A stretch of DNA of 42,771 nt, from positions 1 to 42,771 of the forward strand of contig RECM01000249.1 of NCBI GenBank assembly GCA_007694035.1. The letters run 5' to 3'. This DNA is from Balneolaceae bacterium (GTDB lineage Bacteria > Bacteroidota > Rhodothermia > Balneolales > Cyclonatronaceae). Of this stretch, positions 1 through 8,219 are shown piece after piece. Position numbers and translations under genes: made by a program. The notes below the pieces were generated by a model. The model saw only the letters and a list, made by a program, of their open reading frames with translations. It searched no databases and was not told the DNA's origin. Numbering within the stretch: the first letter of the stretch is position 1; each line of letters begins with the position of its first letter.

Positions 1-2
1 CG

Positions 3-566
3 TTATACAAACTCAGATCTTCCCTTTTTTATTAGTTTAGTGATTCGCCGAATGTTTTTGAACTGAGCTTCATCATGTCGTGCATCCAGAGATTCGTTCA
101 ATTGTTTTAAGGTAGTTGCATTTTCATAGATGGATTTTTCGTCTAGTTTCTTCTTTTCCAGAAACCACCCGACAACTTCCTGCCAACTCCAAAGCATCGT
201 TTTTGCAGTTACGCCGGCAATCGGTAATGGAAAATCACCATCCCCTCTGCCACCTGAAATGAGTTGCTGTACCGACTGTTTACTTCTGTGTAATCGCCTG
301 GCAATTTCAGCACTTGTTACAAAGTCTGATGGCTCTACACGTTTTACACTCAATGGCATTCCGGTTTGCTCTACCTGATGAATGGCTGATATTACACCCT
401 TTTCCAGATTCTCTGCTTCACGGTCAAAATCCAAATACGCAATTCCGTTTCTAAATGATAAAATCGCGTCATCACATCCGGCTTCAAAAAGCGCATCTTC
501 CATTTGGTCGGAGATCCCACCTGATGATTCTAAAACAAGAGTAAATTCATACGTTTTCATAGTCAC
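3..566 (-). CDS. HTH-type DNA-binding protein, putative antitoxin of a HicA-like pair
   Basis: 187 aa ORF; central helix-turn-helix-like segment 'VTSAEIARRLHRSKQSVQQLISGGRGDGDFPLP'; lies 7 nt downstream of a HicA-like ORF on the same strand. Confidence 0.65.
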   Translation of the reverse strand: MTMKTYEFTLVLESSGGISDQMEDALFEAGCDDAILSFRNGIAYLDFDREAENLEKGVISAIHQVEQTGMPLSVKRVEPSDFVTSAEIARRLHRSKQSVQQLISGGRGDGDFPLPIAGVTAKTMLWSWQEVVGWFLEKKKLDEKSIYENATTLKQLNESLDARHDEAQFKNIRRITKLIKKGRSEFV

Positions 567-573
567 TTCCTAT

Positions 574-801
574 TTAGCTGTGTGTGCATTTATCTACGGT
601 CCGAATGATTTGTCTGGCATGATTAACGGGTACTCTTGGCGTACTCCAAACCGAAATAATACAGCCCATACGGGATGATTCGGGACATTTCAATCTTCCC
701 CAGGCATGAGATGATTTTCCGGAATCTACAATTCTCCAGTTTTTCGCCACCGCATAATCGATCGCATTCTGTATTTCTTTGTTAGGATGTTTTTTTGCCA
801 C
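574..801 (-). CDS. HicA-like small toxin (dsRBD-fold type) candidate
   Basis: 75 aa; 'NAIDYAVAKNWRIVDSGKSSHAWGRLKCP' resembles the HicA-type core with a conserved G-x-S-H; operonic with the HTH protein. Confidence 0.55.
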   Translation of the reverse strand: MAKKHPNKEIQNAIDYAVAKNWRIVDSGKSSHAWGRLKCPESSRMGCIISVWSTPRVPVNHARQIIRTVDKCTHS

Positions 802-872
802 ATCGAATCAAATTTATGGTAAAAACAAGATAACAAAAACGTTGACCAAAGTAAACGCCTCTAAAAGAGTTT

Positions 873-961
873 GTATAACAAGCATTTACTGCTGACGTGT
901 TTACGTTAGTTGCTTATATTCAAAAACTAAGCCACGCAGCAGAAATGCAGAGCCGTTAGCC
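873..961 (+). other. attC-like integron recombination site (attC1)
   Basis: R''-like GTATAAC (873-879) and R'-like GTTAGCC (955-961); stem GCATTT-A-CTGCTG-A-CGTG (882-899) pairs with CACG-CAGCAG-AAATGC (933-948), leaving two extrahelical A's (888, 895). Confidence 0.8.
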
Positions 962-1040
962 ACCCGAATATTTCTTGCTCATTGTATGTTTCTTAAGGGT
1001 GGTTCGTTAAATTGATTCCAGATAAATACATTTCGCAAAC

Positions 1041-1220
1041 ATGGGTACTAAAGAGAACATTAAAAAACAGATAGATACCCTATCCGAAGGGGATGCTGAA
1101 AAGGTGTATCAGTATATGGTTAATCTCAAGGGTAAACCCACACCTAAAAAGCCGTTACCTTCTCTGGATTTAAAAGGCAAGCTTGACGATAAGAACATCC
1201 GCAGTCTGGCATATGACTAA
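1041..1220 (+). CDS. VapB-like small antitoxin candidate (59 aa, absent from the ORF track)
   Basis: ATG at 1041, translation MGTKENIKKQIDTLSEGDAEKVYQYMVNLKGKPTPKKPLPSLDLKGKLDDKNIRSLAYD*; overlaps the PIN-domain start by 8 nt (ATGACTAA). Confidence 0.7.
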   Translation: MGTKENIKKQIDTLSEGDAEKVYQYMVNLKGKPTPKKPLPSLDLKGKLDDKNIRSLAYD

Positions 1221-1626
1221 GGTTCTTGTTGATACGAATGTCCTGATATATGCTATTGACAGGAAATCAGCATATTACAATGATGCCAGGGCCGTATTGG
1301 AAACGGGTGAATATGAGCTATATACCACCTCAAAGAATCTGACTGAATTTCTGGTTGTAGCCACAAAATCTTCCGGTTATGGTTTGAGTACAGACATAGC
1401 AATTGACATTTTGGAGAAATTAACAGCCGGTTTAAGTGTACTGTATCCGAATGAGATTTCTTCAACGTTGCTGTCTGAATTAATTCGAAGCTATAGACCC
1501 ATAGGAGCGAAAATTCATGATTTTGAGATTGTTGCCATTGGTTTGGCTCACGGGGTGATAAATGTGGCGACATTTAACACGAAGGATTTTGCCGGGATAA
1601 AAGAGCTCTCGCTTATTAAGGCATAA
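1213..1626 (+). CDS. PIN domain-containing protein (VapC-like toxin)
   Basis: 'VLVDTNVLIYAID', 'NLTEFLVV', 'IHDFEIVAIGLAHGV', 'TFNTKDF' PIN acidic-residue motifs. Confidence 0.88.
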   Translation: MTKVLVDTNVLIYAIDRKSAYYNDARAVLETGEYELYTTSKNLTEFLVVATKSSGYGLSTDIAIDILEKLTAGLSVLYPNEISSTLLSELIRSYRPIGAKIHDFEIVAIGLAHGVINVATFNTKDFAGIKELSLIKA

Positions 1627-1632
1627 GCGGTT

Positions 1633-1723
1633 GGCTAACAATGCGGTTCAAGCGAACGGTGAACAATTTTGCAGTATATTTGAGAGTTCAAAGCCCCGTC
1701 GCTTGACCGCTGAGACGTTACCT
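1633..1723 (+). other. attC-like integron recombination site (attC2)
   Basis: R''-like GGCTAAC (1633-1639), R'-like GTTACCT (1717-1723); stem GCGGT-T-CAAGCG-A-ACGG (1643-1659) pairs with CCGT-CGCTTG-ACCGC (1696-1710), with two extrahelical bases (1648, 1655). Confidence 0.8.
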
Positions 1724-1899
1724 GCCTGAATTACCCGGAAGGCTTGCAGTAAGACGGTTCAGGCATATAAATGCTAAATGCAAGCCAATGAAAATGGAAA
1801 CTACCTGTGACATGGCCACTGGAAGTGCCCGGTATCGTGGCACCATTATGGCCTGTTTTCGATCAATTATCATCACTATGATTGGGATCATGGAGCAAC

Positions 1900-2712
1900 A
1901 TGGATAAGACTGATGAGCACGAGCCGGGCAGGGTGTATGGAATGGCACCTTATTACTATCTTTTTGGCGTGATCGCCTGGTCTTGGTGCTGGCTTGGGCT
2001 GGTGGTGTTGTTTGATTTGAAACCCTTCGGTTTTCCCGGATCGCTGATGATGTTGGCCGGCGGGCTGGGGCCGCTGATTGTGGCCACAATGCTTGTGGGT
2101 CTGGGTTATCGCGATGCAGCTCCTGACAGCGGGGCCGTTGCCTTTTTGCGCCGGGCCCTGGATCCACGTCGATTGGGCTTGCGCTGGTATGGCTTGATCC
2201 TGTTGCTCATCCTGTTACTGGCTTTGGGACCATTATTGTTTGATGTCGAAGCACGGGACGGGTCATGGGCGGCGGGACCCTGGAGCTTTCTGCTTATCGG
2301 TCTGCTTTTTGGTGCTCTGGAGGAACCGGGCTGGCGGGGCTATGCCCAGGAGGGCTTGCAGCGTAGGCTGCCTGTGCTGTTGGCAGCAATAATCATCGGG
2401 CTGTTCTGGGCCGGCTGGCACCTGCCACTTTCGCTCATTCCTGGCACCTACCAATACGAGTTGGACCTGGGGAGCGGGGCCTTCCTGGCATTTCATCTTG
2501 TGCTTATACCCGGATCCATTATTTATGCCTGGCTCTACAATATCACCGGGCGGGTGATTTTTGCGCCGGTGCTCTTTCATGGCCTGAGCAACCTGGCACG
2601 GGAGCTGGCGCCCGACACAGCCATTGGTCCTGCCGTGTGGGTGGAAGCTTTGATGGCCCTGGCCGTATTGCTGCTGGCATGGCGCTGGATGATGCGTCCG
2701 CACAGCCCTTGA
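1900..2712 (+). CDS. CPBP family intramembrane metalloprotease
   Basis: Multi-TM; 'EEPGWRGYAQEGLQ' and 'FWAGWHLPLSL', 'LFHGLSN' motifs. Confidence 0.85.
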   Translation: MDKTDEHEPGRVYGMAPYYYLFGVIAWSWCWLGLVVLFDLKPFGFPGSLMMLAGGLGPLIVATMLVGLGYRDAAPDSGAVAFLRRALDPRRLGLRWYGLILLLILLLALGPLLFDVEARDGSWAAGPWSFLLIGLLFGALEEPGWRGYAQEGLQRRLPVLLAAIIIGLFWAGWHLPLSLIPGTYQYELDLGSGAFLAFHLVLIPGSIIYAWLYNITGRVIFAPVLFHGLSNLARELAPDTAIGPAVWVEALMALAVLLLAWRWMMRPHSP

Positions 2713-2881
2713 TATTCATTGTTGAACCCTGGCATAAAAGGCCCGGTCTCAACACGGACCTGTCGGGTTCCACGGGATTCTGCCTGACCTGATAATTTTA
2801 GGCGTTTTTCAGGGTTACAGGTGAAATTATTACATTACAGCGGTTACCTGTTGAAGGAAATACAGATTAAAAAAGAGCCGT

Positions 2882-3415
2882 TTGCTAAAAAAAACAGATT
2901 CAATGCATTCATCCATCCACAGAATCGCCATTATCTTTTTGGTTACTTTCTTTGCCATGTATACAATCAGTTCCTGCCAGAGAGTTGATGATACTGAACC
3001 AGTGGGGAGCCAGGATTGGCTGACAGGGGATACCCGCCAAAAACTGGAAACGATTACAGACCACCTGCGGGGCTTTGACATGGCAATGGTTGAGACGGGT
3101 TTCCGGTATTCCGAACTCTACTGGGCGGGGCAGGATGGTAATTGGGATTATGCACGCTATCAGATTGAAAAAATAGCTCTTGCCCTTGATCGAGGGCTCG
3201 AAAGGAGGCCGGCACGGGCAGCATCTGCACAACCGTTTGTAAATTATTCCATCCCGGAAATGGAAGAAGCGATTGAAGCCGAAGACCAGGAAGTATTTTT
3301 GCAGACATTTGAGCTTTTTACCAGATCTTGCAATGCGTGCCATGCTGCAGAAAGTGTTCCACATTTCAACGTAAAAATACCTGAAGCAAGGCAGAGTCCT
3401 ATTCGCCTGGATTGA
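2882..3415 (+). CDS. Lipoprotein-like protein with a single c-type heme motif (cytochrome c-like)
   Basis: N-terminal signal/lipobox-like 'ISSCQ'; CNACH (CxxCH) near the C-terminus. Confidence 0.6.
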   Translation: MLKKTDSMHSSIHRIAIIFLVTFFAMYTISSCQRVDDTEPVGSQDWLTGDTRQKLETITDHLRGFDMAMVETGFRYSELYWAGQDGNWDYARYQIEKIALALDRGLERRPARAASAQPFVNYSIPEMEEAIEAEDQEVFLQTFELFTRSCNACHAAESVPHFNVKIPEARQSPIRLD

Positions 3416-3559
3416 CAGTGGTTCCACATCTATTCAGTTTTCTGATGAGTGACAGTTACCATTCAATGGCATGCAGGCTTGGCTCGGACCTGATAGCCCG
3501 GCCGGTCACGCCTTTATTTGCCTTCGTAATAATAAGCCCGATTATAAATTGAGAACGGT

Positions 3560-4705
3560 ATGAACGATCCGGATAGCCGGTTTGCAACACGCAGTGCCTT
3601 TTGGGCAAGCGCTGCTTTTTACGGTCTTATCGTATTTGAGTTCTTCTATATGTTCAGCCCGTTTGCCGTATACCTGTACGGTGTGTATGGCCCCGGCTTA
3701 AACCTGTTGACGTTATCGGATTCCACGAGCTGGCTGCTGGGATTTTTCATGCCTCACATCGCCCGCGAAACAACCTCCTTCTTTATTACCTGGCACGAAG
3801 AGGCGGGCATGGTTCTGTTCGCTGGTGGTCTAGCAGCCTTTCTGATCGGTGCCGTACAGATTTACTGGAGCAAATTGAAAAGGAGGGGGGCGGTTTCAGG
3901 CGGCATTTACCGCCACATCCGGCATCCTCAATACCTGGCACTGATGATTTCAGGTTTCGGAATGGTGCTCATCTGGCCGAGGTATCTCGTGCTTTTCGGG
4001 TTCACAACGGTGTGCTTTGCCCACTACTTCCTGGCACGGCTTGAAGAAAAGATCTGCGCAAAAGAGTTCCCCGGCTATGCTTCCTATTTGCAACAGACCG
4101 GGATGTTTCTGCCCCACCGGTTTGAGCGCCTGTTTAATAAAATTCCGGCCCCATCGGGAAGGTATGCGAAAATGACCGGAGTGGCCGCACTTTATGCTGT
4201 GCTCCTCTTTTTTTCATTCATCACGGCCGGGATGGTACATTCTCACTCCGTCAACTCGGTGTACACCTGGTTAACGCCCGGGGAAGTCTATCTTTCGGTG
4301 GGAAGGCTTGAACCGGCCGCATTTGAAGAGCTGATTCAAACCGCCCGGGCCGACTCGTCGGTATCAGCCCGTTTGCAGGGGCATCAGCACCCGGCCAACC
4401 GCTTCATCAATTATGTGATGCCCACAGATCTGTACATCTCCGAAGTGCCGATGTACATTCCTGAAGGGCAGACCCCTTCGCACCGCTCACCGCACAGGGA
4501 AGATCAGACCCGGTATAAAATCATTTTCAGCATCGCCGATTTCGGTCCGCGGGAGCCTTCAGACGGCCTTCACATAGTGAGGAGAGCCATTCAAAAAACC
4601 CCGGTTTTGGAAGTCTGGATTGACCGGATTGCCGGCCGGGTGGAGAAAATTCTGGACCCGCAAACCGATCCGTTTTACGAGGGCATGCCGGTGCCGGTTT
4701 TTTAA
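3560..4705 (+). CDS. Isoprenylcysteine carboxyl methyltransferase-like / phospholipid methyltransferase-family membrane protein
   Basis: 'GGIYRHIRHPQYLALMISGFGMVL ... LEEKICAKEFPGYASYLQQTGMFLP' signature. Confidence 0.75.
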   Translation: MNDPDSRFATRSAFWASAAFYGLIVFEFFYMFSPFAVYLYGVYGPGLNLLTLSDSTSWLLGFFMPHIARETTSFFITWHEEAGMVLFAGGLAAFLIGAVQIYWSKLKRRGAVSGGIYRHIRHPQYLALMISGFGMVLIWPRYLVLFGFTTVCFAHYFLARLEEKICAKEFPGYASYLQQTGMFLPHRFERLFNKIPAPSGRYAKMTGVAALYAVLLFFSFITAGMVHSHSVNSVYTWLTPGEVYLSVGRLEPAAFEELIQTARADSSVSARLQGHQHPANRFINYVMPTDLYISEVPMYIPEGQTPSHRSPHREDQTRYKIIFSIADFGPREPSDGLHIVRRAIQKTPVLEVWIDRIAGRVEKILDPQTDPFYEGMPVPVF

Positions 4706-4824
4706 ACGGATTAACCTGATCAGAAAATATCTGGAAACAAAAAGTGTGCAATCTATTGCCGTTTAACAAGTTAATATTCAAATTATGCAGAATATTTTCA
4801 GGATCAGAGAAAAACATCAACCAA

Positions 4825-5226
4825 ATGGCAAACACTATGAAAAACCCGGTCAACTGGTTCGAAATCTATGTTCAGGACATGAAGCGAGCCAAATCGTTTT
4901 ACGAAACAGTACTGAATGTACAATTGGAAAATCTCCAGGTCCCATCCGAAATGGATGATGACGCTTCCTTTCAAATGATGACTTTTCCATTTGCTGATAA
5001 TGAGCCCAACGCAAGCGGTGCTCTCGTGAAAGCTGCCGGTATGGAACCGGGCGGTAATAGTGTCATGATCTATTTTACCTGTGATGACTGCGGTACTGAG
5101 GAAAGCCGTGTGATGAAAGCAGGCGGGAAACTGCTGAAAGAAAAATTCTCCATCGGTGAATTTGGGTTCTGCTCCATCTGTATGGATACGGAAGGGAATA
5201 CGTTTGGCCTGCATTCAATGAGCTGA
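4825..5226 (+). CDS. VOC (glyoxalase/bleomycin resistance) family protein
   Basis: 'NPVNWFEIYVQDMKRAKSFYETVLNVQLE ... FGFCSICMDTEGNTFGLHS'. Confidence 0.88.
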   Translation: MANTMKNPVNWFEIYVQDMKRAKSFYETVLNVQLENLQVPSEMDDDASFQMMTFPFADNEPNASGALVKAAGMEPGGNSVMIYFTCDDCGTEESRVMKAGGKLLKEKFSIGEFGFCSICMDTEGNTFGLHSMS

Positions 5227-5272
5227 CAGAACGGTGTGACAAAACAGTTTGGGAAAACGGAGTGTCTAAAAA

Positions 5273-5755
5273 ATGAATAAATTCAAAATTGAGGTAAAGT
5301 GGGCGTTTATTTTTGTCGGAATGATGCTCACATGGATGATTCTTGAGCGTTTGGCGGGGCTCCATGGGTCAAATATTGACAAGCATGCCATTGTCACGAA
5401 TTTCATTGCCATACCCGCGGTAGCCATTTATGTACTGGCACTGCTCGACAAGCGGAAGACCGATTACAACGGATCGATGACGTATATGCAGGGATTTATG
5501 GCCGGCCTCATCATTACGGTTATTGTAACCATATTCAGCCCTCTTATTCAGGTTCTGGTAGCCTGGGTGATTTCCCCCGACTATTTTGCCAACATGATTG
5601 AGTATTCTGTTCAGGAAGGAAAAATGACTCAGCAGGAAGCCGAGGCATATTTCAATCTGCCGAGCTACCTGGTTCAGGTACTGATCGGAACGCCGTTTAT
5701 GGGATTGATCACTACGGCAGTCGTTGCTCTGTTTACCAGGAGGGAAAAAACGTAA
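5273..5755 (+). CDS. DUF4199-like membrane protein
   Basis: 160 aa, 4-TM layout, 'KRKTDYNGSMTYMQGFMAGLIIT', C-terminal region resembling the family. Confidence 0.7.
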   Translation: MNKFKIEVKWAFIFVGMMLTWMILERLAGLHGSNIDKHAIVTNFIAIPAVAIYVLALLDKRKTDYNGSMTYMQGFMAGLIITVIVTIFSPLIQVLVAWVISPDYFANMIEYSVQEGKMTQQEAEAYFNLPSYLVQVLIGTPFMGLITTAVVALFTRREKT

Positions 5756-5809
5756 CAGCCGGCCGGTTCGGCCGTACTTTATTTCTGAAACAAACTGGCA
5801 GGTGTAACC

Positions 5810-6262
5810 ATGTTAAAAATATGCACAAGTCTCTACCTGGTGTTAATAACCGTTCCGGCATTCAGCCAGGTATCCTTGCCTTATTTCCTTGAAGGAACCT
5901 GGAAAATGGAGAACAGGGAGATATATGAAGTTTGGGAAGCATCGGAAAACGGGGAAATGAATGGCTACTCCTACAGAATCAGGGATGGTAAAAAAGTGAT
6001 AACCGAATACCTGGAAATTAAATACCATAATGCTGATGTGATATATACTGCCACGGTTCTGAATCAAAATGAAGGCAGGGCAATTGATTTCGTATTAAAC
6101 AGGCCCGACAGCCTCAAATGGTCGTTTGAAAACCCGGAGCATGACTTTCCCCGGGTGATTACATATCAAAAACGATCGGATGTTGAAATATATGTTCAGG
6201 TTTCGGATGGCGGTGAACGGGGATTTGCCTACATGATGTACAAAATCCCTGATGAGGATTAA
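5810..6262 (+). CDS. DUF6265-like secreted protein
   Basis: Signal peptide; 'FLEGTWKMENREIYEVWE ... FENPEHDFPRVITYQ'. Confidence 0.6.
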   Translation: MLKICTSLYLVLITVPAFSQVSLPYFLEGTWKMENREIYEVWEASENGEMNGYSYRIRDGKKVITEYLEIKYHNADVIYTATVLNQNEGRAIDFVLNRPDSLKWSFENPEHDFPRVITYQKRSDVEIYVQVSDGGERGFAYMMYKIPDED

Positions 6263-6407
6263 AATTCACTCCTACAGAACAGAAGCCTTACAGACTGCTT
6301 TAAAACATTTGGTTGAAATGGATCGTAATGAAAGTCAGTGATGCCATTACCAGGCAATAGTATCATTTTACTGACCATCTCTTCCAAAGCATTAATATGA
6401 AAATGTC

Positions 6408-6674
6408 ATGAAATTATTCAGTAATCATAAAATCTGGTGGGTGCTTCTGCTCGTTGCCACTATTATCGTTTCGTTCATCACATCGCAGCATGTTACTTTT
6501 TCCGGATTGCTCGTTAGTGTAGCAGGCCATATGGCATTTTCAATCGGTGTCGCACTCATTCCCTGGCTGGTTTACCGGCTGTTCGGCAGCCCACTATCAA
6601 CCGTGCAAATGATGGCGACCATCACCGTTGGATGGCTTATCCTCGCCGTGGCAAATCTGACGGTGATGCCGTAG
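6408..6674 (+). CDS. Small membrane protein, unknown function
   Basis: 88 aa, three hydrophobic segments. Confidence 0.5.
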   Translation: MKLFSNHKIWWVLLLVATIIVSFITSQHVTFSGLLVSVAGHMAFSIGVALIPWLVYRLFGSPLSTVQMMATITVGWLILAVANLTVMP

Positions 6675-6835
6675 CAGAAATTGAATGGTTGAAAAGATAT
6701 TCCATACGGTTCTCTTCAAGTTGCCGTAAATATATTCAGGCCGGCTCTACGGTATACCGTATCCTCACTAATGGGCCTTCTATATAATATTTAACAAGTC
6801 AGAACGACTTTCGATTCATCTCGTGGTGTCCACCC

Positions 6836-7933
6836 TCATAAGGTGAGCACCAGGTCGAACAGATCGGGGGAGCCGTTGCGCGAAAGTGTGTCATATACCG
6901 CGCCGTCGCGGGAGAACAGGTACATTTCGCTCTTTACGGAGATCCCTGTAAAAGGCCGTAGCAGACGAAATAGTGGGTCCCGTTCCTGTGCCTGCACGGT
7001 GATCAGCGTGTAGTCCGATCCCCGGTACGTGTTGTTCACGTGCCGGAACAGCGCCCCGAGCGCGCCGGGGCAGTCATCGTGGGCATACATCACCAGCGAC
7101 AGCTGCCTGAGCGGTTCGTGCAGCCTCACCGGTTTCGGCGCTTTCATGAAGCATGACAGGAACCGGAGAAAAGTTGAAATGGTCCGTATACCGTATGTCA
7201 GTTTCAGTACTTCGTAACTTTTATAGGTGTGTTCATCCCAAAGCGCCGTTATGGCCCGGATCTTCCCGCCCTCCTTTGCCACAATAAACCGGTCGAGCGA
7301 CAGTCCGTCTATCGTGCCGAGATACTGTTCAAACCTTGATTCACCGATTACAGGTGCCATCCGGAACCCGGCCGCGTAGTTCCGGTACAGGGCCAGCAGT
7401 TCGGGGATGTCGGCCGGGGAGGGCACGCCGATCTCAAACCGCGGGTCCGGCCGCATCGTCCGAAGCGGGAGCATGTTGAACACCCGGTTATCGCCCAGGT
7501 GGAAAGCTTTGGGGATGCCCGCCCGTCCACTGGCAAATATCAGGGAATTCTGGTTGTGCTTCAGGAAATTGGCGATTACCATATCTGCATCGGTGGCCAG
7601 CACGTGGTCGATAGCCGCCCGCACCAGGCGGAAAGCCGTCCGGCCCTTCCGGAATCGGGGATCCACCCTGAGGTCCATCATGAAGGAAAGAGTGCAGGGT
7701 GTTCCAGCCAGAACGGCAGGGAAATGGACCACTCCAACAAGACCGATCACCTCCGAACCCAGGCAGGCCACATAATGCCAGGAATCCGGGTCCAGCAGCC
7801 GGTGCAGGGAATTGAAGCGGGGCGTGCGCTGCACAGACAACGAAATGATGCCATCCTGATAACACCGCCGCGACAGCTGCATGATCTGTTCGTTATCGGA
7901 ATCTTCGGCGGGGCGAACCGTGATTGTGTTCAT
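6836..7933 (-). CDS. GNAT family N-acetyltransferase
   Basis: 'ITVRPAEDSDNEQIMQLSRRCYQ ... VIGLVGVVHFP ... DLRVDPRFRKGRTAFRLVRAAIDH'. Confidence 0.8.
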   Translation of the reverse strand: MNTITVRPAEDSDNEQIMQLSRRCYQDGIISLSVQRTPRFNSLHRLLDPDSWHYVACLGSEVIGLVGVVHFPAVLAGTPCTLSFMMDLRVDPRFRKGRTAFRLVRAAIDHVLATDADMVIANFLKHNQNSLIFASGRAGIPKAFHLGDNRVFNMLPLRTMRPDPRFEIGVPSPADIPELLALYRNYAAGFRMAPVIGESRFEQYLGTIDGLSLDRFIVAKEGGKIRAITALWDEHTYKSYEVLKLTYGIRTISTFLRFLSCFMKAPKPVRLHEPLRQLSLVMYAHDDCPGALGALFRHVNNTYRGSDYTLITVQAQERDPLFRLLRPFTGISVKSEMYLFSRDGAVYDTLSRNGSPDLFDLVLTL

Positions 7934-8219
7934 AGGTTGAAACGATGTGATTGGGAGAACATAGCAAATTTATGTGTAGATTTCTGCCAGGGGATTTGCA
8001 GAGCAGTATGTGATAAATGCAGCCACTACTTCATTTTGGGAAATTCCATGATTAACTTCTGTGAAAAATCCCGTTACGGTTCAAATCTATTTGTTGCTAT
8101 CTGTAACAAAGTTAAGCACGGTATAACAGTGGGCGATATCAGCCCTTTGCATTGTGATTGCCTTTTTGTATTAACATAAAGGTGAGGTAAACCGTAATTA
8201 CAAAAAAAATCAGTCACTT

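Noticed and set aside
2843-2850. GTTACCTG as a possible third attC R' box
   Set aside because: No complementary R'' or folded stem with extrahelical bases found upstream in 2712-2843.
7499-8179. 226-aa plus-strand ORF
   Set aside because: Mostly antisense to the GNAT gene; composition and sequence not protein-like.
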